A DNA stretch of 64,000 nucleotides from Microbacterium sp. SL75 (lineage in GTDB: Bacteria; Actinomycetota; Actinomycetes; Actinomycetales; Microbacteriaceae): NCBI RefSeq assembly GCF_026625865.1, contig NZ_CP113067.1, positions 868,001-932,000 on the forward strand, in the 5' to 3' direction. Below, in pieces: positions 41,539 to 50,752 of the stretch; position 1 is the stretch's first letter, and each line of letters begins with the position of its first letter. The notes beneath the pieces were generated by a model that made no database searches, was not told where the DNA came from, and saw only the letters and a program-made list of their open reading frames with translations. The translations under genes were made by a program, and so were the position numbers.

Positions 41539-43259
41539 CCGGGCACCTCCTGCGACTGCTGCTGCTGCTCGGCCTGCGGACCGTGCTGCACGGCGGCATC
41601 CTGCTGCTGTTGCTCTTGCTGCTCCTTGCCGGAGGTCGAGCCGGGCCGCGGGTCGCGCGGCGACGTCGAGGGGGCGGGCTGACCGTCGTAGACGATCGGG
41701 ATCGCCTCGGTCACCGCGGCCTGGTCGGCGACGAGTCCCGAGACGCCGTTGCCCTGCCCGTACTCCACGTGGGAGGGGGCCGAGCCGCCGACGACCCAGG
41801 TGTCCTTCGAGCCGCCGCCCTGGCTGGAGTTCACCACCAACTGCCCCTCGGGGAGGGCGACGCGGGTGAGGCCCCCGGGCAGCACCCAGATGTCGTCGCC
41901 GTCGTTGACCGCGAAGGGGCGCAGGTCGGCGTGGCGAGGGCGCATGCCGTCTTCGACCAGGGTCGGGATGGTCGAGAGCATGACGACGGGTTGGGCGATC
42001 CACCCGCGCGGGTCTGCCAGAAGCCGCTTGCGCAGGGCGTCGAGCTCGGCGGGCGAGGCGTCGGGCCCCACGACCAGGCCCTTTCCGCCCGAACCGTCGA
42101 CGGGCTTCACGACCAGCTCGGGAAGACGGTCGAGCACCTCTTCGAGAGCGCCCGGGTCTTCCAGCCGCCAAGTGTCGACGTTCTTGAGGATCGGCTCCTC
42201 GGCGAGGTAGTACCGGATGAGGTCGGGAACATACGTGTAGAGCAGCTTGTCGTCGGCGACGCCGTTGCCCACCGCGTTCGCGATCGTGACGTTTCCCAGA
42301 CGCGCGGCGAGCATGAGCCCGGGGGCGCCGAGCATCGAGTCGGCGCGGAACTGAAGCGGGTCGAGGAAGTCGTCGTCGACGCGGCGGTAGATGACGTCGA
42401 CGCGCTGGGGGCCTCGGGTCGTGCGCATGAACACCTTGCCGCCGATGCAGAGCAGGTCGCGCCCCTCGACGAGCTCGACGCCCATGAGGCGCGCGAGCAG
42501 CGTGTGCTCGAAGTACGCCGAGTTGTAGACACCCGGGGTGAGCACGACGATGTTCGGGTCGTCGATCCCGGGCGGGGCCGAGGCGCGGAGGGCGGCGAGC
42601 AGCTTGTTCGGGTAGTCGCCGACGGGGCGGACCCGCATCGAGACGAACAGCTCGGGCAGCGTCTGCGCCATGACGCGGCGGTTCGAGATGACGTACGAGA
42701 CGCCGGAGGGCACGCGCACGTTGTCTTCGAGCACGCGCATCTCGCCGTGCTCGTCGCGGATCAGATCGATGCCCGACACCTGGATGCGCACGCCGTTGGC
42801 GCTGCGGATACCCGCGGCCTGACGGTAGAAGTACTGCGACGACGAGATGAGACCCGCGGGCAGGATGCCGTCGCGTACGCAGTGCTGATTGCCGTAGGCG
42901 TCGTCGAGGAACGCCTCGAGAGCCTTGACGCGCTGCTTCACGCCGGCCTCGATGCGCGACCACTCGTCGTACGCGATGACCCGGGGCACGGCATCCAGCG
43001 GGAAAGGGCGTTCCTCGCCCGCGAAGTCGAACGTCACGCCCTGCGCGAGGTACGAGCTGGCGAGCGACTCGGTGCGCCCGCGCAGCTCTTCCTGCGTCAT
43101 CTGCGCGAGCGTCTGGTACAGCTCCCGGTACGCCTCGCGCGAGGGGGCGGCATCTCCGGGACTCGCCGGAACGCCGAACATCTCGTCGAACGCCGGGATG
43201 CCGGAAGCGGTCTTGCGCGGCGCCAGCGTGGAGCCGTAACCGTCGAACAGGTCACCCAT
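41532..43259 (-). CDS. Circularly permuted type 2 ATP-grasp protein with Gln-rich tail
   Basis: 575 residues. Start MGDLFDGYGSTLAPRKTASG, then VRIQVSGIDLIRDEHGEMRVLEDN, VVLTPGVYNSAYFEH and VVKPVDGSGGKGLVVGPDA, the circularly permuted ATP-grasp motifs. The end (from about residue 530) is low complexity: SGKEQQEQQQQDAAVQ and AEQQQQSQEV. It is the first gene of the trio with alpha-E and transglutaminase proteins and would make an amide or peptide bond with ATP. Confidence 0.9.
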   Translation of the reverse strand: MGDLFDGYGSTLAPRKTASGIPAFDEMFGVPASPGDAAPSREAYRELYQTLAQMTQEELRGRTESLASSYLAQGVTFDFAGEERPFPLDAVPRVIAYDEWSRIEAGVKQRVKALEAFLDDAYGNQHCVRDGILPAGLISSSQYFYRQAAGIRSANGVRIQVSGIDLIRDEHGEMRVLEDNVRVPSGVSYVISNRRVMAQTLPELFVSMRVRPVGDYPNKLLAALRASAPPGIDDPNIVVLTPGVYNSAYFEHTLLARLMGVELVEGRDLLCIGGKVFMRTTRGPQRVDVIYRRVDDDFLDPLQFRADSMLGAPGLMLAARLGNVTIANAVGNGVADDKLLYTYVPDLIRYYLAEEPILKNVDTWRLEDPGALEEVLDRLPELVVKPVDGSGGKGLVVGPDASPAELDALRKRLLADPRGWIAQPVVMLSTIPTLVEDGMRPRHADLRPFAVNDGDDIWVLPGGLTRVALPEGQLVVNSSQGGGSKDTWVVGGSAPSHVEYGQGNGVSGLVADQAAVTEAIPIVYDGQPAPSTSPRDPRPGSTSGKEQQEQQQQDAAVQHGPQAEQQQQSQEVPGC

Positions 43260-43326
43260 GCGTCGACTCTACTCAGCGCCGTGTTGCGCACACGTTTCCC
43301 ACCCGCGCGCGGCGCCGCCGCACGGC

Positions 43327-44508
43327 TCAGACGCCGGGGCGCAGGACCACCTTAATGCAGCCGTCCTCCTTCTTCTGGAACGTCTCGTACAGGCCCGGGG
43401 CATCTTCGAGCGGGGCGTGGTGCGTCACCAGGTCCATCACGCCGAGCGGGTCGGCGGGGTCTTCGACCAGCGGCAGCAGGTCGTCGATCCAGCGCTTGAC
43501 GTTGCACTGCCCCATCCGCATGGCGATCTGCTTGTCGAACATCGTCTTCATCGGCAGCACGTCCGCCTCACCGGCGTACACGCCGCTTAACGAAACGGTG
43601 CCGCCGCGGCGCACGAGGTCGATCGAGGCGTAGACCGCGGCGAGGCGGTCGAGCCCGGCCTTGTCCATGACCTTCTGCGCGAGGGCATCGGGGAGCAGCC
43701 CCACGGCGTTCTGCGCCAGCCGGATGCCGCCGTTTCCGTGGGCCTCCATGCCCACGGCATCCACCACGGCATCCGCTCCGCGACCCTCGGTGAGATCGAT
43801 CAGCTCGTCGACCACCGTGTCGGTCAGGTCGTAGGTCAGGATGCCGTGGCGCTCGGCCATCGCGCGGCGCTCGGGTTCGGGCTCGATCGCGAGCACGCGG
43901 TAGCCCAGGTGCACGCCGATACGGGCGGCAAACTGCCCCACCGGGCCGAGGCCCATGACCGCGAGCGTGCCGCCCTCGGGGACGTTCGCGTACTGCACTC
44001 CCTGCCAGGCGGTCGGCACGATGTCGCTGAGGAAGAGGTAGCGGTCGTCGGGCAGGTCGTCGCCGACGCGGATGTGGTTGTAGTCGGCCAGCGGCACGCG
44101 CAGGTACTCCGCCTGACCGCCGGGCACCTGCCCGTAGAGCTTCGTGTAGCCGAAGAGCGCCGCACCACTGCCGTACTCGCGCACCTGCGTCGTCTCGCAC
44201 TGCGACTGCAGGCCGCGGCGGCACATGAAGCAGTGACCGCACGAGATGTTGAAGGGAACGACGACGCGGTCGCCGACGGCCAGGTTCGTCACGGCCGAGC
44301 CCACCTCGACGACGACGCCCATCGGCTCGTGGCCGAGCACGTCGCCTCTGTCGATGAACGGGCCGAAAAGTTCGTAGAGGTGCAGGTCGGAGCCGCAGAT
44401 CGCGGTCGAGGTGATCTTCACGATCGCATCGGTCGGCTCGAGGATCTCGGGGTCGGGGACCTCCTCGACGCTCACGTTGCGCTTGCCCTGCCAGGTCAGT
44501 GCCTTCAT
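43327..44508 (-). CDS. Zinc-dependent alcohol dehydrogenase (formaldehyde-dehydrogenase-like)
   Basis: 393 residues. Catalytic zinc ligands are Cys in AICGSDLHLYE and His-Glu in LGHEPMGVVVE. The structural zinc loop is CGHCFMCRRGLQSQC (four Cys). NAD-binding GLGPVGQFA is followed by AIEPEPERR. It is of the long-loop zinc ADH group (glutathione-independent FDH-like) that oxidises or dismutates aldehydes and alcohols. It stands alone between the trio and the glycosyltransferase operon. Confidence 0.9.
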   Translation of the reverse strand: MKALTWQGKRNVSVEEVPDPEILEPTDAIVKITSTAICGSDLHLYELFGPFIDRGDVLGHEPMGVVVEVGSAVTNLAVGDRVVVPFNISCGHCFMCRRGLQSQCETTQVREYGSGAALFGYTKLYGQVPGGQAEYLRVPLADYNHIRVGDDLPDDRYLFLSDIVPTAWQGVQYANVPEGGTLAVMGLGPVGQFAARIGVHLGYRVLAIEPEPERRAMAERHGILTYDLTDTVVDELIDLTEGRGADAVVDAVGMEAHGNGGIRLAQNAVGLLPDALAQKVMDKAGLDRLAAVYASIDLVRRGGTVSLSGVYAGEADVLPMKTMFDKQIAMRMGQCNVKRWIDDLLPLVEDPADPLGVMDLVTHHAPLEDAPGLYETFQKKEDGCIKVVLRPGV

Positions 44509-44594
44509 GGTGGTGCCTCTCGTTCCGGGGGACGATCAGTCTGCGACGCGCGTGCGCGACGGCCGAGGTGGTTGACGAGCCCCCGCCCGATGCG

Positions 44595-45314
44595 TCAGGC
44601 GCCGGGGGCCGCCAGGGGTGGCGCATCGACCCAGGCGTGCACCCGCGCGAGGAACGCCGCGTAGCCGGCGGGTGTGCGCCCCGTGAATCGGCCGGACGTC
44701 TCGACCTCGTGCGCATCGCTCGCCCGCTCCCGCGCGCCGAGGGCCCGAGCCGCGCCGACGAGGGCCACGTCCTCGTGCTCGAGGAGATCCGGGATGCCGC
44801 CCGCCCGGGCGTACGTGCTCGCCCGCACGCCGAGGTTGGCCCCGTGGACGTTCCCGGGCGGTGCGCCCCGATGGTGCGTGGCACGCCAGTACGCGGCGTG
44901 GCGGGCGCTGAGGTCGGCGAAGTCGGGGCGGACGGTTCCGAGGACGAGGTCGACCCCGGCCTCGGCGAGGTCGAGCTGGTGCGTGATCCAGTTCGACGGC
45001 ACGACGGTGTCGGCGTCGGTCATGGCGATCCACGTGTCGGCCGGACTCGCGGAGAGCGCCCCGAGCGCATGAGCGACACCGACCCGCCGCGCGGTGCCCA
45101 CGCGGCGAGCGCCGATCTCGACCGCCTCGACCGGCCAGCGCCGCACCTGCGCGGCGGTGGTGTCGGTGCACGCATCGAGCACGACGACGACCGCGACATC
45201 CAGGTCGGGGGTGCGCTCCTTCGCGTGGGAGACGGCCCGGTCGACCGCTGCCAGGCAGCGCCCGATCAGGGCCTCCTCGTCGTGCGCCGGGATCACCACG
45301 GCCACCGCCCTCAC
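44595..45314 (-). CDS. Family 2 glycosyltransferase
   Basis: 239 residues, GTG start overlapping the PIG-L gene stop (GTGA). The GT-A fold motifs are VAVVIPAHDEEALIGRCLAA, VLDACTDTT and the metal-binding AMTDADTVVPS. Later HEDVALVGAAR resembles the acceptor or catalytic segment. Third gene of a three-gene operon with PIG-L-methyltransferase and acyl-CoA dehydrogenase. It transfers a sugar in a pathway of unknown product. Confidence 0.85.
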   Translation of the reverse strand: MRAVAVVIPAHDEEALIGRCLAAVDRAVSHAKERTPDLDVAVVVVLDACTDTTAAQVRRWPVEAVEIGARRVGTARRVGVAHALGALSASPADTWIAMTDADTVVPSNWITHQLDLAEAGVDLVLGTVRPDFADLSARHAAYWRATHHRGAPPGNVHGANLGVRASTYARAGGIPDLLEHEDVALVGAARALGARERASDAHEVETSGRFTGRTPAGYAAFLARVHAWVDAPPLAAPGA

Positions 45315-46675
45315 GGGACGAGTCCGGACTCGGCCGCCACCGATCGCACGCCCGGGTGCGCGTACACCTCGAGCACGAAGTCCTCCTCGTCGTGCCGCGC
45401 GAGGCGCACGAGGTCGCCCCGGGCGGCGAGCGCGTCGTGCACCTGGTCGCCGCTGAGCGGATACTCGGCGACCGGATGCCGCCAGTGGCAGGCGACCAGG
45501 TGGCCGTCGACGCTCAGCGAGGCGGCGGCCGCCGTGAGCCCGCGATCGAGGTCGACTCCCGCCCAGTAGTACGCCACCTCCGACAGCACGACCAGGTCGA
45601 ACTCGCCCTCCGGCCACGCGCCGGGAAGCGTCGCGAGACGCAGCTCGACGTTGTCGTGCCCCGCCAGACGCGTCCGTGCGCGTTCCAGGGCCGCGGGGGC
45701 GAGATCGACGGCGAGCACCCGATCGCTCCGATCGGTCAGCTGCGCGGTCAGCGCTCCGGTCGAGCACCCCGCCTCGAGGGTCGAACGGTAGCGGCGCCGC
45801 GGGAGGGCGGAGAGGAGCACGGCGCGTTTGCGCTCCTCGTACCACCGCGAGTCGAAGCCCCAGGGGTCGTCGTGGCGGGCGTACATGTCGTCGAAGTACT
45901 CCCGGCCGACACTGGCCGCCGGGGCGGCGGGGCGCTCCGGAACGACGAAGAACTCGGCGTCGCGCTCGGCGTGCGCGCGCATTCCGGCGTGGATCATCGC
46001 CTCGTCCCCCGGTGCTCGCGACAGCGGCTCGAGCTGACTGCGGTGCGCGTCGAGGGCGCGGGTCTTGGCCTCGCGCGCGCGGGGCTCGAGCACGAGACGT
46101 TCGACGCGGTCCCACGGCACGTCGTCAGGGCCGCCCCAGTGCCAGAGCCAGATCGGGAAGGCCCGCGAGCGCACCCCGCGGGCGGCGCAGACCTGCTCGA
46201 CGATCTCGCCGACGACCCGGTGGTCGCGGTGCCCGTCTCCCCGCCACGGCGACAGCACCAGCACGCGCCGACCGGCCGCGGCGTCGAGCGTTTCGCGCAG
46301 CGCCGCGGAGACGGCATCCCGATACTCCTCCGTCCCGCCGTCCGGCAGGCCGAGGAAGATCGGTTCACCGACCAGCCCCACGATGCGCGCCGCATCGTAG
46401 AGCTCGCGGCGGCGCATCAGCGCGAGGGTCGCGGGCCCGTGGGTGGGCGAATCGGGGTGAGAGCCCTCGCCGTCGGTCACGACGAGAAGATCGACCGGGA
46501 TGCCGCGGGCCGCCGCGGTCGCGAGCAGACCCGCGGCTCCGAGGCTCTCGTCGTCGGGGTGCGCGGCCACCACGATCAGATGGTCGACGTCGAGATCGAG
46601 CGGGGGCAGGTCTCGGCGAAGAGCCTCGGCCCAGACGCTCTCGTCGGTGCCGGGATCGCGATGGTCGAAGCTCAC
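45311..46675 (-). CDS. PIG-L deacetylase fused to a class I methyltransferase
   Basis: 454 residues from GTG at 46675 (which overlaps the dehydrogenase stop); a GTG one codon earlier is equally possible. The N-terminal PIG-L domain has VVAAHPDDESLGAAGL (zinc site) and GDGHRDHRVVGE. From about residue 270 a SAM-binding methyltransferase follows (FDDMYARHDDPWGFD, then STLEAGCSTGALTAQL and LAVDLAPAALE). PIG-L enzymes remove N-acetyl groups from sugars. Second gene of the operon. Confidence 0.88.
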   Translation of the reverse strand: MSFDHRDPGTDESVWAEALRRDLPPLDLDVDHLIVVAAHPDDESLGAAGLLATAAARGIPVDLLVVTDGEGSHPDSPTHGPATLALMRRRELYDAARIVGLVGEPIFLGLPDGGTEEYRDAVSAALRETLDAAAGRRVLVLSPWRGDGHRDHRVVGEIVEQVCAARGVRSRAFPIWLWHWGGPDDVPWDRVERLVLEPRAREAKTRALDAHRSQLEPLSRAPGDEAMIHAGMRAHAERDAEFFVVPERPAAPAASVGREYFDDMYARHDDPWGFDSRWYEERKRAVLLSALPRRRYRSTLEAGCSTGALTAQLTDRSDRVLAVDLAPAALERARTRLAGHDNVELRLATLPGAWPEGEFDLVVLSEVAYYWAGVDLDRGLTAAAASLSVDGHLVACHWRHPVAEYPLSGDQVHDALAARGDLVRLARHDEEDFVLEVYAHPGVRSVAAESGLVP

Positions 46676-47718
46676 CACGCGACCGCTCCCGTCGCGACCT
46701 CGGCGCCGATCCGCGCGACGTCGCGCTCGCCGTGGTGCTGACGCAGGTAGACCTGCAGGTCGGCGACGCGCCGCGCGTGCGCCTCGTCGGCGACGAGCGG
46801 CAACGGTCCCAGCGCGTGCGCGGCCTGGACGAGGGTGGTCTCGACGGCGTCGGCGACCACGGTGCGCGCGCGGGCGGCACGCAGACCGGCGGATGCCGCA
46901 CCCCCGGCCTCGAAGACCGCCGCCGTCTCGCGCAAGACGGTGCGGGCGGCCCAGAGCGCCGTATCGGCGCGGCCGAGATGCACGCGGGAGAGCTGGTCGG
47001 CGCGGTCGACGGCTGCAGCCGCCTGCAACGCGTCACGCAGCGGCAGGGCCCCGCCCCACCAGCACGCCGCGACCCCCACCCCGCCGTGCGCGAAGCCGGG
47101 CCGACGCAGGTACCAGCCGGGCTCCCCCACGGGGACGGCGACCGCTTCGTCGAGGTCGATCGGCGCGCTGACGACCCGGTCGAGTCCGCGGGCGTGCCAG
47201 GGGCCGGTCCGCGCGGTGACGCCCGGGGCGCGCAGGTCGAGGGCGAAGAGCTGTCGCCGTTCGTCGTCGACCCACGCGGTCACGAGCGCGCGATCGAGGT
47301 GGGCGGCGAGCGAGCACCACGGCTTGGTCCCGTGCAGTGTCCAGGTACCGGCGGAGCGTCGCGCCTCTACGCGCGTGCCGGGCCCCTCCGCCGCGAAGAC
47401 CCCCCACGACCCGCCGGGCTCGAGGTCGACGTCGATCCCCTCGCGGGCGGCCTCGTCGAGGATCGCGAGGGCGTCGAGGTGCGGCTCGAGCACGCGGGCG
47501 GCGGCCACGTCGCGCGCCGAGACCGAGGCCAGCAGCTCCCAGGTCGCGCCGAGAGAGCGCGGCGAGGTGACGGTCGTCGCCCAGGCCAGGGTCGCGGCGA
47601 TGTCGCGGCCGGGCACCTCGACGGCATCCATGCCCGCCAGCGCCTCGCGGACATCGTCGAGGTCGGGGGCGTCGTCGGACAGGAGAAGAGGGGATGCCGA
47701 ATGGTCGCGGTGCTTCAC
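46672..47718 (-). CDS. Acyl-CoA dehydrogenase-like protein
   Basis: 348 residues from GTG at 47718; earlier frame residues have no support. The family pattern is recognisable (GTKPWCSLAAHLDRALV, SRVHLGRADTALWAART and a C-terminal HALGPLPLVADEAHARRVADLQVYLRQHHGERD), but the middle is divergent and the usual catalytic Glu is not obvious. It begins the operon with the PIG-L-methyltransferase and glycosyltransferase. Its role, perhaps desaturation of a carrier-bound intermediate, is inference. Confidence 0.75.
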   Translation of the reverse strand: MKHRDHSASPLLLSDDAPDLDDVREALAGMDAVEVPGRDIAATLAWATTVTSPRSLGATWELLASVSARDVAAARVLEPHLDALAILDEAAREGIDVDLEPGGSWGVFAAEGPGTRVEARRSAGTWTLHGTKPWCSLAAHLDRALVTAWVDDERRQLFALDLRAPGVTARTGPWHARGLDRVVSAPIDLDEAVAVPVGEPGWYLRRPGFAHGGVGVAACWWGGALPLRDALQAAAAVDRADQLSRVHLGRADTALWAARTVLRETAAVFEAGGAASAGLRAARARTVVADAVETTLVQAAHALGPLPLVADEAHARRVADLQVYLRQHHGERDVARIGAEVATGAVAW

Positions 47719-47863
47719 CGCGTCAGTGTGGGGATCGCGGAGACTTTCGGATAGAAGCTTGACACCGCCCTCCGTCTGCGACCCCGTGCGGCGACGGGTG
47801 CCGGTTGCCTGTGAATATCGCACGCGCGGCGCCCGGGTGCCCGGGGCTCCCTAGGCTCCCTTC

Positions 47864-49399
47864 GTGACCCCCGCATCTTCCCGCCGCCGTGATCTCGCGG
47901 CGATCGTCGCCTCGATCGCCGCCACCGTGTTCGGCGCCGGCCTCGGCGAGCTCGCCGCGGCGGTCGTCTCGCCCACCGCGAGCCCGTTCGCCGTCATCGG
48001 CGGGGGCATGATCGACCTCGCCCCGGCCTGGGCGAAAGACCTGGCCATCGACCTGTTCGGCACGGGCGACAAGGCGGCCCTGCTCGTGGGGATCGCGGTA
48101 CTGCTGCTGATCGTCGCCGGGGTCGCCGGAGTTCTCGAACGGCGCAAGGCCCCGTGGGGGCGGGTCGTCCTCGTGGCGCTCGGGGTGATCGGCGCGATCG
48201 TCTCGATGACGCGGGCGGATGCCGGGACACTGTCGCCCCTCCCGTCGCTGGTCGCGGGAGCCGCCGCCCTGGTGGCCGGGCTGCTGGTCGCCCGGCTCCG
48301 GCGACGGTCGACGAAGGCCCCGACCGACGACGGCGTCTCGCGGCGCAGCGTCCTCGCGCTGTCGGGGGTGGCCGTCATGGCCGGAGCCCTCGCCGCCGTC
48401 GGATCCGTCGCGGTGAGCGGGGGCGCGCGCGCCGTCAGCGCGGTGCGCTCCGCCCTGCGCCTGCCCTCGCCCGCGACGACCACGCCCGTCCCGGCCGGAG
48501 CCGACCTCGGCATCGACGGGCTCGGGCCGATCATCACCGCCTCGTCGGACTTCTACCGCATCGACACCGCCCTCGTCGTTCCGCAGGTGGACCCCGCGAC
48601 CTGGACACTGCGGGTGCACGGCATGGTCGAGCAAGAGGTCGTGCTGCGGTGGGACGATCTGGTCACCCTCCCCCAGAAGGAGACCGTCGCAACCCTCGTG
48701 TGCGTGTCGAACGAGGTGGGCGGATCGCTCATCGGCACCGCCCGCTGGCTGGGGGTGCCCCTTCGCGACATCCTCGAGCGCGCGAAGCCGACGACCGAGG
48801 CCGACATGGTGCTCTCGCACTCGGTCGACGGGTTCACGGCATCCACTCCGCTCGAAGCCCTCACCGACGGCCGAGACGCCCTGCTGGCCATCGGCATGAA
48901 CGGCGAACCCCTGCCGATCGAGCACGGCTTCCCCGTGCGGATGGTCGTGCCGGGCCTGTACGGGTACGTTTCGGCGACGAAGTGGGTGAGCGAGCTCGAG
49001 GTCACCCGCTACGACCGGGCCGAGGGGTACTGGACCTCGCGCGGCTGGTCGGAACGCGGACCCGTCAAGCTGCAGTCGCGCATCGACGTGCCCCGGTCGG
49101 GCGCTCGAGTGGGTGCGGGCGACACCGTCATCGCGGGCGTGGCCTGGCAGACGCACGTGGGCGTCTCGGGCGTCGAGGTGCAGATCGACGACGGCCCGTG
49201 GCAGGCGGCGACCCTGGCGACCGCGATCTCGGCCGACACCTGGGTGCAGTGGAGCCTGCCGTGGAACGCCACGAGCGGATCGCACACGATCCGGTGCCGG
49301 GCGATCTCGGCCGACGGTCAGACGCAGACGAGCGACGTGGCCGCCCCCGCCCCCGACGGCGCGACAGGCTGGGACGAACGCACGGTCTCGGTGGCCTGA
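47864..49399 (+). CDS. Membrane-anchored molybdopterin-dependent oxidoreductase, sulfite-oxidase-like
   Basis: 511 residues, GTG start. Four or five hydrophobic segments fill residues 1-200 (for example LLVGIAVLLLIVAGVAGVLE). From about 225 the sulfite-oxidase catalytic fold follows: TWTLRVHGMVEQEVVLRWDDL, then TLVCVSNEVGG with the Mo-binding Cys, GYVSATKWVSELEV, and a C-terminal dimerisation domain (VSGVEVQIDDGPWQ). It would bind a molybdenum cofactor and oxidise or reduce a substrate, with the catalytic part on the outer face. The substrate is unknown. Confidence 0.88.
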   Translation: MTPASSRRRDLAAIVASIAATVFGAGLGELAAAVVSPTASPFAVIGGGMIDLAPAWAKDLAIDLFGTGDKAALLVGIAVLLLIVAGVAGVLERRKAPWGRVVLVALGVIGAIVSMTRADAGTLSPLPSLVAGAAALVAGLLVARLRRRSTKAPTDDGVSRRSVLALSGVAVMAGALAAVGSVAVSGGARAVSAVRSALRLPSPATTTPVPAGADLGIDGLGPIITASSDFYRIDTALVVPQVDPATWTLRVHGMVEQEVVLRWDDLVTLPQKETVATLVCVSNEVGGSLIGTARWLGVPLRDILERAKPTTEADMVLSHSVDGFTASTPLEALTDGRDALLAIGMNGEPLPIEHGFPVRMVVPGLYGYVSATKWVSELEVTRYDRAEGYWTSRGWSERGPVKLQSRIDVPRSGARVGAGDTVIAGVAWQTHVGVSGVEVQIDDGPWQAATLATAISADTWVQWSLPWNATSGSHTIRCRAISADGQTQTSDVAAPAPDGATGWDERTVSVA

Positions 49400-49440
49400 G
49401 CGCGCTCAGAGGCGCGACGCCCGTCCGCGGCGCGACGGCC

Positions 49441-49494
49441 CGTGTCCCACTTCGTGCAGAAGATCCGCACGGGGTCCGCACGAAGTGGGACACG
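49441..49494. terminator. 17-bp perfect stem with 20-base loop
   Basis: The arm 49441-49457 (CGTGTCCCACTTCGTGC) is exactly matched at 49478-49494. The loop contains GATCCGCACGGGGTCC, which can pair partly itself. It separates the convergent oxidoreductase and aminotransferase genes and may act as a bidirectional terminator or dispersed palindromic element. Confidence 0.65.
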
Positions 49495-49534
49495 CACGCC
49501 TCGGCGCGGGCGCGGGCGCGGGGCCGTTCGGCGC

Positions 49535-50752
49535 TCAGGCCGACAGCACGTGCCGAACCTGCTCGACGGCCCAGTCCAGCTCGGTCGCGCGGATGGTCAG
49601 CGGCGGCGCGATGCGGATCGTCTGACCGTGCGTGTCCTTGACGAGCACGCCACGCGTCAGCAGCTTCTCGGCCACCTCGCGCCCGGTGCCGTACGCGGGG
49701 TCGATGTCGACGCCGGCCCACAGGCCCGCGATGCGAACGGTCGTGACGCCGTTTCCGACCAGCGATTGCAGCGACGCCTCGAGGTGCGCCCCCAGCGCCT
49801 TCGCGCGGGTCTGGAATTCTCCGGATGCCAGCATCTCGACGACCCGCAGGCCCACGGCCGCGGCCAGCGGGTTGCCGCCGAAGGTCGAGCCGTGCTCGCC
49901 GGCGCGGATGACGCCGAGCACGTCCTCGTTCGCGACCACGGCCGACAGGGGCAGGATGCCGCCGCCGAGCGCCTTGCCGAGCAGATAGACGTCGGGCACG
50001 ACGCCCTCGCGATCGCACGCGAACGTCTCGCCCACTCGTCCCAGACCCGACTGGATCTCATCGGCGATGAAGAGCACGTTGTTCTCGGTGCAGATCTCGC
50101 GGACCCGCTGCAGGAACCCCTCGGGCGGGAGCACCACACCGGCCTCGCCCTGGATGGGCTCGAGCATGACGGCCGCGGTGTTCTCGTCGATCGCGGCGGC
50201 GATGGCATCCGCGTCGCCGTAGGGCACGTGCACGAAGCCCGGCGCATAGGGACCGAAGTCGTCGTGCGCCGTGGGGTCGTCGCTGAAGCCGACGATCGTG
50301 GTGGTGCGGCCGTGGAAGTTGCCGTTCGCCACGATGATCGTCGCGGCATCCGGGGCAATGCCCTTGGTGCGGTAGCCCCAGGCGCGCGCGAGCTTGATCC
50401 CGGTCTCGACGGCCTCGGCGCCGGTGTTCATCGGCAGCACGAGATCTTTGCCGCAGAGCTGCGCGAGCGCGGCGGCGAAGGGACCGAGACGGTCGTTGTG
50501 GTACGCGCGACTGGTGAGAGTCAGGCGCTCGAGCTGCTCTCGGGCGGCGGCGAGGATCGCCGGGTGTCCGTGGCCGAAGTTGAGCGCCGAGTATGCCGAC
50601 AGCAGATCGAGGTACCGCTTGCCCTCGATGTCGGTGACCCAGACGCCCTCGGCGCGCGAGACCACGACGGGCAGCGGGTGGTAGTTGTGGGCGAGGTGCG
50701 CGCCCTCTTCGGCGATCAGACGAGCGCCGAGGTTGTCGACGGTGGTACTCAT
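49535..50752 (-). CDS. rocD: Ornithine aminotransferase
   Basis: 405 residues, ATG overlapping the dimethylargininase stop (ATGA). Class III aminotransferase motifs are clear: SAYSALNFGHGHP, MNTGAEAVETGIKLARAWGY (PLP phosphate), FIADEIQSGLGR, and LLGKALGGGILP with the Schiff-base Lys. It transfers the delta-amino group of ornithine to 2-oxoglutarate, giving glutamate semialdehyde. With ddaH upstream it belongs to arginine/ornithine breakdown. Confidence 0.93.
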   Translation of the reverse strand: MSTTVDNLGARLIAEEGAHLAHNYHPLPVVVSRAEGVWVTDIEGKRYLDLLSAYSALNFGHGHPAILAAAREQLERLTLTSRAYHNDRLGPFAAALAQLCGKDLVLPMNTGAEAVETGIKLARAWGYRTKGIAPDAATIIVANGNFHGRTTTIVGFSDDPTAHDDFGPYAPGFVHVPYGDADAIAAAIDENTAAVMLEPIQGEAGVVLPPEGFLQRVREICTENNVLFIADEIQSGLGRVGETFACDREGVVPDVYLLGKALGGGILPLSAVVANEDVLGVIRAGEHGSTFGGNPLAAAVGLRVVEMLASGEFQTRAKALGAHLEASLQSLVGNGVTTVRIAGLWAGVDIDPAYGTGREVAEKLLTRGVLVKDTHGQTIRIAPPLTIRATELDWAVEQVRHVLSA

